NCBI GenBank assembly: GCA_020638055.1 | Contig: JACKJH010000001.1 | Span: 372,001 to 436,000 of the forward strand | DNA from: Hyphomicrobiaceae bacterium | GTDB lineage: Bacteria; Pseudomonadota; Alphaproteobacteria; Rhizobiales; Hyphomicrobiaceae | Length of the DNA: 64,000 nt | Reading direction: 5' to 3' | Shown here: in pieces, positions 1 through 8,527 of the stretch | Layout: each line of letters begins with the position of its first letter | How positions within the stretch are numbered: the stretch's first letter is position 1 | Translations under genes and position numbers: made by a program | Notes under the pieces: generated by a model | What the model was told of the DNA's origin: nothing | Seen by the model: only the letters and a program-made list of their open reading frames with translations | The model's database searches: none

Positions 1-103
1 GGGAACCAACCAAAATCGGTAGCGGGGTGCGTGAAATAGGGCTCCATAAATTTTAGGGTGGGCCAACCTGGCCCCATGAAGGTATCGAAGTATGCATCTT
101 TAA

Positions 104-1137
104 TCACGGAAGACCCCTCCGAATCCAAATGCCATCCCGCAAGATCCAAAGTGCCCCCGTCCCATCGATAATGCGGACAGTGGGATTGCCAAGTTGCAGT
201 CCGATGCGGGGAAGCAGGATACCGCAACTATCGCAGAGCAGGCGATCGGTACGCATTTCGATCTCACGGCCACCGAGCTTGCCTCCATACACCTGCGCGG
301 CACGCAACAGTGCGTTGGCTTCCGCGTGGAATGCGGCATCGTTGGGATACTGGCCCAGATTCGTTGTCGACATCACATCTGGAAAATTATCAATCAACTC
401 CGACCGTAACACGCGCGCCAAAGCTTCGTCGCCTGTCGTATAACCAGGAGCATTCGAATTGACGCCAATGACAGGCGTTCCGTCCAGATCAATATAGGCA
501 ACCGTGCCTGAAGAACTCGGCGCGCGTCCACCCTGCTCCACCTGAGGCATGCCAGTGACATAGCGGTAGGCCTCAATAATTCCAGGCGGCTCGGATCTCC
601 TCGGACTTGCAGGAGGCTCGCTGAGGGCAGGGCCCTGATTGCCGCCAATGCCAAAGCGTGGATCGGATCTGGTCAGTTCATGGTAGCGTGCATCAGCTTC
701 GCGTGCGGCCGCCTCCAGTGCACGGATCTCTCCTTCAACGGTTTCCGTCAGGCTGGGTCTTGGTTTCCAGCCCGGTTCGATCTCGCGAACTCTGTCGCGC
801 GCACTGCGCGCCCAGGCAAGCGCATTGGCCAACCGCATCGATTGTGCAGGCGTTGCCGGTTGATAGGAACGGCCGACACGAACCTGAACCGTTTGCAGGC
901 GGCCGAAACGAGATGAACCAGTCCACCACCAGCACTTCCACCCGAACTGGTCCACTGCCCGCCATCGGGATTGCCTGCCGGAACACGCGGCTGACCGGGA
1001 TTGAAACCCGCCTTGATCGCGACTTGGACGAACGTCTTGAACGCCACTACCATGCGCGCCCATGCCGCTTCACATTCTGAAATGAGGGGCGACGCGTAAC
1101 CATTTTGGGTTGATGGAAAGGAACCGCGCATCGGCAC
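104..1137 (-). pseudogene. Deaminase-fold toxin-like protein, frameshifted
   Basis: The C-terminal half reads as a nucleic-acid deaminase-like domain of the polymorphic-toxin kind: HAEANALLRA supplies the zinc His and catalytic Glu, and CDSCGILLPRIG supplies the zinc Cys pair. It ends about 30 residues later. The N-terminal part lies in another frame (start near 1137) and contains FNPGQPRVPAGNPDGGQWT, a linker motif frequent in rhizobial phage-related and toxin-like proteins. The two reading frames must be joined between about 880 and 950, where both stay open across a GGT-rich stretch (GGTGGTGGA). I read this as one gene broken by a frameshift or a sequencing error. The family assignment is by motif; the target is unknown, and no immunity gene is recognised beside it. 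Confidence 0.6.
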
Positions 1138-1440
1138 ATCATTCGCTGGAAAATCTGCAAGTGATGATCGACGGTTCAGGCGGTGCGGGGATTAGTTTGA
1201 GCGAGGTCCGCAAGTGTGCGGACAGCGGACCATCGGGGCGAAGGGTCGCTCACTCACCCTATTGGCCCATAGCTGCCATTTGCCAACTTTCGCCAGCTCT
1301 CCGCTTCTGAAGGTACTGCACTCGCGGCATATCGATTGTGCGAACGTTTGTTCGCCAGCTCTGCAACGGCTCCCTCCACATTTCGCAGCCAGGCTCCATG
1401 CGCGGCCCGGCCTGCCAAAGTCTTCGCCGCCACGCAGACG
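1138..1440. other. Intergenic gap, no feature recognised
   Basis: About 300 bases lie between the deaminase-like gene and the LOV gene. Open frames on both strands are short and match no family I know. An upstream part of the broken deaminase gene could have been here, but I see no continuation. Confidence 0.4.
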
Positions 1441-1983
1441 CTAATCAAACATCTCGCCTGTGAGGACGGTCTTCATGGCTTCGGCGAGCTTGCGGCGCTT
1501 GACGATGCGTATGTGGTCTTCGCTCATCAGCTCGGGATTGGTGAGTTCAATGCCGTCTTCCAAAAGTTGGGCGTGTTCCAACGGAGTTAACGTGCGCAGC
1601 GATGTGGTGATGTCGCACTGCGAGCCCAGCATATAAAGCAGGTTCTGGTTGGCATCGAAGATCGGCAGGATGAACACATAGTTCTCAAACTCCCTGCCAT
1701 CTTTTCGGTAGTTCACAATCGGCACCAGCGTTTCCTGCTTTTCTTGTATCGCGGTACGCAATCTCGCGCGAGCCTGCGGGTCTGTGTTGCGCCCTTGCAG
1801 GAAGCGACAGTTGTGGCCGATCACCTCGTCGCGCGCATAGCCTGTAAGACGCAGGAATGCTTCGTTGCAAAGAACGACCGGGCAGTCGTCGAACACCGGT
1901 GACGTCAATGTCAGTGGGATGGACGAATGTTCCAAAAACGTGGTCAGCGTTCTGGATGAAACTTTGGAAAACATTGAAACCAT
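1441..1983 (-). CDS. Short LOV (PAS) blue-light photoreceptor
   Basis: A 180-residue protein with a single LOV/PAS core and no output domain. The flavin-adduct motif GHNCRFLQG is present, with the reactive Cys at about residue 59, followed by the expected NYRKDGREFEN segment and a C-terminal helical tail. In the family, blue light forms a cysteinyl-FMN adduct, and short LOV proteins signal through tail rearrangement, often without a fused kinase. The ATG at 1983 was chosen because AAGG lies 5 bases upstream; a GTG two codons earlier overlaps that site. No kinase or response regulator is adjacent, so the partner is unknown. It is flanked upstream by a C-repeat array. Confidence 0.85.
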   Translation of the reverse strand: MVSMFSKVSSRTLTTFLEHSSIPLTLTSPVFDDCPVVLCNEAFLRLTGYARDEVIGHNCRFLQGRNTDPQARARLRTAIQEKQETLVPIVNYRKDGREFENYVFILPIFDANQNLLYMLGSQCDITTSLRTLTPLEHAQLLEDGIELTNPELMSEDHIRIVKRRKLAEAMKTVLTGEMFD

Positions 1984-2100
1984 CCGCACCTTGTTGGATC
2001 ACCGTCCTGGCTGGCGCGGACCAACCACTTCTGGAGCCAACTCCTAGATCCCGTTCAAGCTCATCGACCTTATAAATGGGGCCTATGCTCTTTTTGGTTT

Positions 2101-2267
2101 GGAGCATGTTTTTCACGCCGAACCGCACAACACTTCGGCTAAACATGCTCTTTCGTCTGGAGCATGTTCTTCACGCCGAACCGCACAACACTTCGGCTAA
2201 ACATGCTCTTTCGTCTGGAGCATGTTCTTCACGCCGAACCGCTGCACACTTCAGCTAAACATGCTCT
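2101..2267 (+). repeat. C-repeat array, three copies
   Basis: Three copies start at 2101, 2159 and 2217, a 58 bp period. Each has the core GAGCATGTTCTTCACGCCG, then GAACCGC, ACTTCGGCT and AAACATGCTC. The outer arms (GCATGTT/AACATGC) and inner arms (CGCCGAA-type/TTCGGC-type) can pair to a stem-loop. The third copy has TTCAGCT instead of TTCGGCT. Confidence 0.9.
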
Positions 2268-2418
2268 GGCTGAGCTATTGCATATCGAAGTGGGCGGCAC
2301 TGAAATACTGCGTTGGTCGCATCGCGACGAAAATCCACTAGGTCTTTAGATTTAGGCTTGCCGCGCTTGGCCAAAAGTGGTGGCGTTGTGAACCAATAAG
2401 GAAACACTTTTTAAAATC

Positions 2419-3240
2419 ATGAAAACGATACTTATTACGGGCGCATCGTCAGGTATCGGCCTGGCGTCGGCCAAGCGCATGAAGGCGCGGGGCTGGCGGG
2501 TGTTTGCGACCGCACGCCAACCCGCCGATCTGGACATGCTGAAAACAGAATGCGCGGTTGAGGCCGTGCCGCTGGAATTGGCTGATCCAAATTCTATAGC
2601 CGCATGCGCGCAGTTGGTGCTGGCGCAAACCGGCGGCAGGCTTGATGCGCTTTTTAACAATGGGGCTTATGGACAGGTCGGCGCCGTCGAAGACCTAACG
2701 GCAGATGTCTTGCGGCGACAGATAGAGGTGAACCTCATTGGTACGCACGACCTGACGCGACGCTTCATTCCCGCCATGCGGGCCAACCGTGCCGGGCGCA
2801 TCGTGCAATGCTCTTCTGTGCTGGGGTTCGTAGCGGGGCCCTATCGCGGCGCCTACTGCGCATCCAAGTTTGCACTCGAAGCATTAAGCGATGCCATGCG
2901 GCTGGAACTTGCAGGCAGTGGCCTTCACGTTGCGCTGATTGAACCAGGCCCGATTCGCACGCGCTTTATCGAAACGGCACTAAGCAACTTTCGACGTACC
3001 ATCGACATCAATGCTTCGGTACATGCTGAAACATACGCGCGGCGGCTTGCGTCGATGGAGGCGGGTGGCAAACAGCGATTCAAACTTGAGCCGGAAGCGG
3101 TTGTCGACAAACTTGTGCATGCGGTGGAAGCGGCACGTCCGCGCCTTCGGTATTATGTGACGACACCGACGTACATGGCGGCCGCCTTAAAGCGCATCAT
3201 GCCGATGCGTACACTCGACAGGTTTCTGTCGCGCATGTGA
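2419..3240 (+). CDS. Short-chain dehydrogenase/reductase (SDR)
   Basis: A 273-residue classical SDR expected to be a soluble NAD(P)-dependent oxidoreductase. The nucleotide-binding TGASSGIG is at residues 7-14, the NNGAYGQ variant of the NAG motif follows at about 77, a Ser lies in CSSVLGF, and the catalytic YCASK has Tyr146 and Lys150. PGPIRTRF after the active site is the usual cofactor-loop segment. ATG at 2419 puts the glycine-rich loop at the normal distance from the N-terminus. The substrate cannot be read from sequence, and neighbours (a repeat array upstream, rlmH convergent) give no hint. Confidence 0.88.
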   Translation: MKTILITGASSGIGLASAKRMKARGWRVFATARQPADLDMLKTECAVEAVPLELADPNSIAACAQLVLAQTGGRLDALFNNGAYGQVGAVEDLTADVLRRQIEVNLIGTHDLTRRFIPAMRANRAGRIVQCSSVLGFVAGPYRGAYCASKFALEALSDAMRLELAGSGLHVALIEPGPIRTRFIETALSNFRRTIDINASVHAETYARRLASMEAGGKQRFKLEPEAVVDKLVHAVEAARPRLRYYVTTPTYMAAALKRIMPMRTLDRFLSRM

Positions 3241-3277
3241 GGGATGAGCAGCTATGTGAGCGACAAGCGGTTCGATT

Positions 3278-3760
3278 TCAATTTCTGTGGTAGGGGTGCC
3301 CAGAAATGATCGTAAGCGCGCGATAGATCTGTTCGGCGAGCACAACGCGCGCAAGGCCGTGTGGCAGCGTCATACGGCTTAGCGACAGGGTGGCATCTGC
3401 GCTTTGCCTGGCTGCATCGCCATGACCGTCAGGACCGCCGATTAAAAATGAGAGGTCGCGGACACCATCGTCACGAAGCTTTGATAGCAGATCCGCGAAT
3501 GCCTGGCTGGTAATCGTTGTGCCGCCTTCGTCGAGGATCACGCGATATTCCGCGCGCTCGGCGGATGCCAGAAGCCGAGCCGCTTCGTCAGCTTTGCGCT
3601 GCGCGGCTTCTGGCGCTCGCGATTCGGCCAGTTCGACAATGCTGAGCGGGCCGAGTGCGATGCCGCGCCCGCTTTGGTCAATTCGCTTCTTGAAGCGTGC
3701 CAATAGCTCGGGTTCGCCGCCGTCTTTCAATTTGCCGACGGCGGCAATCAAAAGGCGCAT
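3278..3760 (-). CDS. rlmH: 23S rRNA pseudouridine-1915 N3-methyltransferase
   Basis: A 160-residue SPOUT-class methyltransferase that uses S-adenosylmethionine to methylate pseudouridine 1915 in helix 69 of 23S rRNA. The start MRLLIAAVGKLKDGGEPEL is characteristic, and the C-terminal knot region FLIGGPDGHGDAARQSAD and LSLSRMTLPHGLARVVLAEQIYRALTII (in part) is typical; the end, SGHPYHRN, matches the family terminus. A longer frame extends upstream, but 3760 gives the family length. It is encoded with rsfS and nadD on the same strand, the usual nadD-rsfS-rlmH order. Confidence 0.93.
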   Translation of the reverse strand: MRLLIAAVGKLKDGGEPELLARFKKRIDQSGRGIALGPLSIVELAESRAPEAAQRKADEAARLLASAERAEYRVILDEGGTTITSQAFADLLSKLRDDGVRDLSFLIGGPDGHGDAARQSADATLSLSRMTLPHGLARVVLAEQIYRALTIISGHPYHRN

Positions 3761-3862
3761 CCAAGACCTCGCGCGTTCGATTGTCGCGCAAGCACCACTA
3801 CTTGCACCTGCTGCCGCGCGGGCACTGCCAAACAATTGCGCCCAGCGCCGATCAACGCATCA

Positions 3863-4246
3863 TCAATGCGCGGTCACTTCCGGTGGACGATTGACGCTCC
3901 ACATTTTTTCAAGGTTGTAGAACTCACGAACCTCGGGACGGAACACGTGGATGATCAGATCGCCGGTATCAATGAGCACCCAGTCACAAGCTTCAGTGCC
4001 TTCGACACGCGTGCGTCCAAGGCCCTCTCCTTTTAGTTTGCGCTGGATTTGATCGGCTATGGCGCCGACATGGCGGTCTGTCCGGCCGGTGGCGATGACC
4101 ATGTAATCGCCGATCGACGTTTTGCCTTCGAGATCAATCGTGACGATGGCTTCAGCTTTGGCATCGTCAAGCCATTGGCAGATTTTCTCGACCAGGTCTT
4201 TCGAGGCGCTCTTTTTTGCGAGCAACTCGGTGGGAGGGGTGCTCAT
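3863..4246 (-). CDS. rsfS: Ribosomal silencing factor RsfS (iojap family)
   Basis: A 127-residue protein of the RsfS/YbeB family, which binds ribosomal protein L14 on the 50S subunit and blocks subunit joining during nutrient limitation. Visible family signatures are TIDLEGKTSIGDYMVIATG, RTDRHVGAIADQI, EGTEACDWVLIDTGDLIIHVF and the C-terminal REFYNLEKMW. The ATG at 4246 has GAGGGTG about 6 bases upstream; an in-frame ATG at 4273 is possible but has poorer signals. It lies between nadD and rlmH on the same strand; the nadD gap is about 265 bases. Confidence 0.93.
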   Translation of the reverse strand: MSTPPTELLAKKSASKDLVEKICQWLDDAKAEAIVTIDLEGKTSIGDYMVIATGRTDRHVGAIADQIQRKLKGEGLGRTRVEGTEACDWVLIDTGDLIIHVFRPEVREFYNLEKMWSVNRPPEVTAH

Positions 4247-4511
4247 TGCATCACCCTCAAGTGTGCTTGGCATCGTCTGGTGGACGTCCTTTCGTCAGTT
4301 TGCCGCGCAGACCGTAAATGGAGCCGTTGCGGACGATAAGTCGGCAAACGTAGATAGTGATGATACGTTGCCGCGCCAATCCCCTGATGAGGTCCAGCGC
4401 CTAAGGATAAGCGGCTCAACCCTAAACAGGCAACCTATTTGACCGCTCATCGCGCCATAATCGTTAAAGCGTGGCACCAATGGCGCGCCATATCCGGAGG
4501 AATTTGCCGAA

Positions 4512-5135
4512 TCAGCGTGTTGGCATTGGGTGCTTGTCCGCAGATCTTCTGATCTGGGTTGACGAAGCCGCTGAAAGCCGTGTCGGGAGGAAGGTCCAGG
4601 CCGGCGTTTTGCGGATGGCCAAGTTCGCAGTTAGGCTTGCGGGGACGCGCCACCGTGCCAGGCTGACCGCGGAGGGCGAGGCCAGGGCTCCCAGATGCCA
4701 ACCCGGACGGTCGATGACGGCGATCGGCAAAGACTGGGCAACGCGGCGCCAATTCCGCCATTGGTGAAACTGGGCGAGGTTATCGGCCCCCATGATCCAG
4801 ACAAAATGCACCAGGGGATAGCGCCGCTTAAGAAACTCTATTGTCGCCCAGGTGTAGGACGTGCCCAGGTCTGCCTCAAAGCCGGTAACAACAATGCGTG
4901 GGTTTTGGCCTATCAGGGCTTTGGAGGTGGCAATGCGGGCCTTCAACGGCGGCAGGCCAGCGTGGTCCTTGAGCGGGTTACCAGGCGAAACAATCCACCA
5001 GAGTCGATCCAGGTTAAGCCGTTTTAAAGCTGTCTGGGAAATCGCGACATGGCCTTCGTGGGGCGGATTAAAGGAGCCGCCCATCAAGCCGATGCGCTGG
5101 CCGGGCATGGCTGGCGGCGTTTTAACAAGCAACAT
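4512..5135 (-). CDS. nadD: Nicotinate-nucleotide adenylyltransferase
   Basis: Transfers AMP from ATP to nicotinate mononucleotide in NAD synthesis (cytoplasm). The nucleotidyltransferase motif GGSFNPPHEGH (HxGH) is near the N-terminus, WIMGADNLAQFHQWRNW is the family core, and SSTQIRR near the end is the ISSTxIR motif. About 207 residues from the ATG at 5135; ATGs at 5162 and 5108 are alternatives and none has a strong ribosome site. Its 5' side faces the large tandem repeat array, which begins only about 70 bases upstream, so the promoter must lie in that short stretch or in the array. Confidence 0.92.
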   Translation of the reverse strand: MLLVKTPPAMPGQRIGLMGGSFNPPHEGHVAISQTALKRLNLDRLWWIVSPGNPLKDHAGLPPLKARIATSKALIGQNPRIVVTGFEADLGTSYTWATIEFLKRRYPLVHFVWIMGADNLAQFHQWRNWRRVAQSLPIAVIDRPGWHLGALASPSAVSLARWRVPASLTANLAIRKTPAWTFLPTRLSAASSTQIRRSADKHPMPTR

Positions 5136-5202
5136 TGAATTGGACCGGGGGGAGAGGTGCATGGGCCGCTATTTGATGGAAACGAACTAGGGTCCGGACC
5201 CT

Positions 5203-5833
5203 AGAGCGCATTCCGATCCGATGGAATCGGATTGGCGCTCTAGCTTCTTGTTTGGTCGCATTTTCTGCGACGAACCGGTGGCCACTTCGTCGGAAAATGC
5301 TCCAGAGCGCATTCCGATCCGATGGAATCGGATTGGCGCTCTAGCTTCTTGTTTGGTCGCATTTTCTGCGACGAACCGGTGGCCACTTCGTCGGAAAATG
5401 CTCCAGAGCGCATTCCGATCCGATGGAATCGGATTGGCGCTCTAGCTTCTTGTTTGGTCGCATTTTCTGCGACGAACCGGTGGCCACTTCGTCGGAAAAT
5501 GCTCCAGAGCGCATTCCGATCCGATGGAATCGGATTGGCGCTCTAGCTTCTTGTTTGGTCGCATTTTCTGCGACGAACCGGTGGCCACTTCGTCGGAAAA
5601 TGCTCCAGAGCGCATTCCGATCCGATGGAATCGGATTGGTGCTCTAGCTTCTTGTTTGGTCGCATTTTCTGCGACGAACCGGTGGCCACTTCGTCGGAAA
5701 ATGCTCTGGCTTCTTGTTTGGTCGCATTTTCTGCGACGAACCGGTGGCCACTTCGTCGGAAAATGCTCTAGCTTCTTGTTTGGTCGCATTTTCTGCGACG
5801 AACCGGTGGCCACTTCGTCGGAAAATGCTCTAG
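5203..5833 (+). repeat. Tandem A+B repeat array (5 x 101 bp + 2 x 62 bp)
   Basis: Full 101 bp units start at 5203, 5304, 5405, 5506 and 5607. Each is a 39 bp A palindrome (arms AGAGCGC/GCGCTCT around GATCCGAT-GGA-ATCGGAT) followed by a 62 bp B element (TTGTTTGGTCGCATTTTCTG, then CGACGAACCGGTGGCCAC, then TTCGTCGGAAAATGCTC). Two further B units follow without A. The copies are almost identical: the fifth has TTGGTGCTCT instead of TTGGCGCTCT. Open frames inside it are by-products of the period and are not called as genes. Confidence 0.96.
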
Positions 5834-6024
5834 GAGGCAGGAGCTTACAGCATGCTTTGCGAAAACGTGCACCGATCATACAAATCAGGCCAACGCCTGC
5901 CAGGACGATATTTCCAGGTTCCAGCCAAGCCCGTTTATGATCGGACCTCATTCATTCCGCCACGCGTGCAGACTGCGGTGGACCAAGCCACTACTGCGAT
6001 ATCTGGAGCGGGATTTAATTAACT

Positions 6025-7053
6025 TCAGCGAAAACCGAAACCGGTCTGTGCGTTGGAAGAGGTTGTTGCGCCAAGGCCGAACATACGTGTGAAGGCTGAT
6101 CCGCCGGTATTGCTGTCGGCGTAGGCCACAGCAGGTGGCGCCCACTCCTGGCCTTCGGGAGCATGAATCGACTGTGCCGTGCGCATTCTAGGCCCGGGAA
6201 CTTCAATTCGTTCGGCAGCCAGCTTCTGCTCGTTCAGGTGGGGCACAAACGGCTCCAACTTAGGCTGATAGAAGGCAGGACAGGCTGCATCAGCCTGGGT
6301 TTTGCTACCGTCCATCGTGGCGACGTTTACGATATACCGGCGCTCACAAACTTCGATGGGTGGGGGCACCCGGTTTGCCTCAAAGTCATCGTAACCACGT
6401 TTCAACGTGCGCCAGAAGCCGATCCATTTCGATTTGGAATAGCGCTTCATGTTTTCGTCGGTCATGCGGAACGGGAAGGCGTGCACTTCGAATGATGTCT
6501 GCCCGGCCTTCAATGCATCGCGTGCCAGGCCATATATTTCCTCGATCAGTGCGTCTGTCATGGCGTAGCAGCCAGCGGACTTACACTTGCCGTGAACCAT
6601 CAGGAAGTTGCCGGTACGGCCCAGCGATTGGTCGTAGGCGTTGGGGTAGCCGAGGTTGAATGAGACGTGAAAACTGGAATTGGGATTAAGCTGGCGGCTT
6701 GAAACCCGGTAGAACCCTTCCGGCGCCTGTTTGTCGCCCTGCCTTAGTTTCGGTCCCAAGTCGCCCGACCAGTTGCAGATCGGATATGTCTTAAAGTGGT
6801 AGAAGCGGCCGTCGCTGCGCTGCTTCCAGACCTCAAGCTCAGATTCTTCCTTGAAGATGCGGACAAATATGGGTGCTTCGGCGCTCATGCCCTTCTTGCC
6901 AAGCAGCATCATGGTTTGCTTGGTCAAGGGTTGATCGGCCGGCGCGATTTGTGGCGCACCGCTGCAACCTGACAACACAAGAGCGGCCAGCACCACTGTG
7001 CCAACCACCCGGATCAGACCGGAACCCATCAAATTCATTTCACGTCGACTCAT
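6025..7053 (-). CDS. L,D-transpeptidase (YkuD/YafK-like) lipoprotein
   Basis: A 342-residue exported protein. The N-terminus VVLAALVLSGCSG is a lipoprotein signal with lipobox LSGC. The YkuD-type catalytic motif is HGKCKSAGCYAMTD, with the nucleophilic Cys in GCY; PICNWSGDLGPKLRQGDKQ and APEGFYRVSSRQLNPNSSFH precede it as in YafK-type proteins. Family members either cross-link peptidoglycan through L,D-bonds or, for E. coli YafK/DpaA, cleave the lipoprotein-peptidoglycan bond, so the reaction direction cannot be assigned. GAGGGG precedes ATG 7053. It is one of three paralogues in this window (others at 32187 and 33625). About 70 residues of low-similarity sequence follow the domain. Confidence 0.88.
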   Translation of the reverse strand: MSRREMNLMGSGLIRVVGTVVLAALVLSGCSGAPQIAPADQPLTKQTMMLLGKKGMSAEAPIFVRIFKEESELEVWKQRSDGRFYHFKTYPICNWSGDLGPKLRQGDKQAPEGFYRVSSRQLNPNSSFHVSFNLGYPNAYDQSLGRTGNFLMVHGKCKSAGCYAMTDALIEEIYGLARDALKAGQTSFEVHAFPFRMTDENMKRYSKSKWIGFWRTLKRGYDDFEANRVPPPIEVCERRYIVNVATMDGSKTQADAACPAFYQPKLEPFVPHLNEQKLAAERIEVPGPRMRTAQSIHAPEGQEWAPPAVAYADSNTGGSAFTRMFGLGATTSSNAQTGFGFR

Positions 7054-7297
7054 ACGCAGTGCCCCTCGCGCACGTCGATCACCATTGATTCGTAGCCGTT
7101 AACATACGGTTAACGTTACCGGTGCCCCCGGTGCAGGCGTCGTATTGACGCTGTGGGTTCATTTTATCACCGTGAAATAGGGCGGGCGAGCGGCAAATGA
7201 ATCGATTTAAAAGAGCATAACCACACTTGGGGGCAAAACTGCCGCGCTCACCGAAATCCGGCAAGCGCATGACGCATGCAAACGATTGCGATCTGGC

Positions 7298-8275
7298 TCA
7301 GGCGGGCAGCTCTCGGCCGATCTTTAAGAACCTGTCGTAACGATGCTGTCGCAGTTCGTCAGGATCCAAACCGCCAAGACTGTCGAGTGCCTTGGCGATG
7401 GCGTTGCCGGTAACCCGGGTGATCCTTCGGCGATCACGATGCGCGCCGCCAACCGGCTCTTCGATGATTTCGTCAATGACTGAAAGACCGATCAAATCCT
7501 GCGCCGTGATCTTCATGGACGTCGCTGCTTCGGTCTTTTTGTCGCTGTCACGCCAGATTATCGAGGCAGCACCTTCTGGTGAAATAACCGAGTAAATAGC
7601 GTGTTCCAGCATGAGTATCGTATTGGCCGTCGCAATTGCCACGGCGCCGCCCGATCCGCCCTCACCGATTATTACAGATATAATGGGAACCCTGACTTTA
7701 AGGCAGCAGTCGGTTGAGCGGGCAATCGCCTCTGCTTGGCCGCGTTCCTCGGCTGCCACGCCAGGGTAGGCGCCGGCGGTGTCGACAAGCGTTATGATCG
7801 GCATATTGAACTTGTCGGCCATCTCCATAAGCCGCACGGCCTTGCGATAGCCTTCTGGGCTGGCCATGCCGAAGTTATGCTTTATGCGGCTTTGCGTGTC
7901 TGAGCCTTTTTCATTGCCGATGACCATGACAGAGCGGCCGCGGAATGTGCCAATACCGCCGACGATTGCGGCATCCTCTCCAAAGTAGCGGTCACCGGCG
8001 AGCGGTGTGAAATCGTCAATCAGGGCATCAATGTAATCAAGGCAATGCGGGCGCTCGGGATGGCGCGCGACAAGCGTCTTTTCCCAAGGCGTGAGCTTGG
8101 AATACATCTCGACCAGCAGCTCGTTGACCTTGTCCTCAAGGGTTTCGATTTCGGTGGAGATGGATACACCTCCCTCCTCCGAGCTCATCTGCTTCAATTC
8201 GGTTATTTTCGCTTCCAGTTCGGCGATCGGTTTTTCGAAGTCGAGATAGAAGCGAACCGGGACGTTTTTTTCCAA
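7298..8275 (-). CDS. accA: Acetyl-CoA carboxylase carboxyltransferase, alpha subunit
   Basis: The alpha subunit of the carboxyltransferase half of acetyl-CoA carboxylase; with AccD it moves CO2 from carboxybiotin to acetyl-CoA to make malonyl-CoA. Visible: YLDFEKPIAELEAKITELK at the start, HPERPHCLDYIDALIDDF, TLVDTAGAYPGVAAEERGQA and GEGGSGGAVAIATANTILML. The TTG at 8275 was chosen because AAAGG lies 6 bases upstream and it gives 325 residues, close to the usual length. An ATG at 8335 (345 residues) has no ribosome site and starts 14 bases from a chimeric repeat. The frame continues open through that repeat. Confidence 0.93.
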   Translation of the reverse strand: MEKNVPVRFYLDFEKPIAELEAKITELKQMSSEEGGVSISTEIETLEDKVNELLVEMYSKLTPWEKTLVARHPERPHCLDYIDALIDDFTPLAGDRYFGEDAAIVGGIGTFRGRSVMVIGNEKGSDTQSRIKHNFGMASPEGYRKAVRLMEMADKFNMPIITLVDTAGAYPGVAAEERGQAEAIARSTDCCLKVRVPIISVIIGEGGSGGAVAIATANTILMLEHAIYSVISPEGAASIIWRDSDKKTEAATSMKITAQDLIGLSVIDEIIEEPVGGAHRDRRRITRVTGNAIAKALDSLGGLDPDELRQHRYDRFLKIGRELPA

Positions 8276-8348
8276 GGCGAGCCTTTCTTCGGCGTTGGGC
8301 CCTGATGGCCGTCCAAGCTGTGCGGCGCCGCGCATTTCGCGCGCCAGC

Positions 8349-8410
8349 TTTTTGGTTTGGTCGCATTTTCTGCGAGGAACCGCTGCACACTTCAGCTCAA
8401 CATGCTCTAA
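8349..8410 (+). repeat. Chimeric B/C repeat upstream of accA
   Basis: The left half is B-type (TTTGGTTTGGTCGCATTTTC, TGCGAGGAACCG) and the right half is C-type (CTGCACACTTCAGCTCAACA then TGCTCTA). The join falls in the shared GAACCG core. The arms of the two halves no longer match each other well, so the hairpin is probably weakened. Confidence 0.85.
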
Positions 8411-8527
8411 TCCCAAATTCAGCGTCGGGCAGGGCAAAATTCACTATCGGGGCGGACAATCGCTCCGCCGAACAGCAAAAGTCAAGGTATCCTTGGGCGT
8501 GTTATGAACGCACGCCCGTGACCGGCA

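Noticed and set aside
5203..5833. CRISPR array
   Set aside because: Units are contiguous modular repeats with no unique spacers, and no cas genes are nearby.
5221..5940. Repeated 74-residue open frames in the tandem array
   Set aside because: They are by-products of the 101 bp period: identical peptides, no ribosome site, no family.
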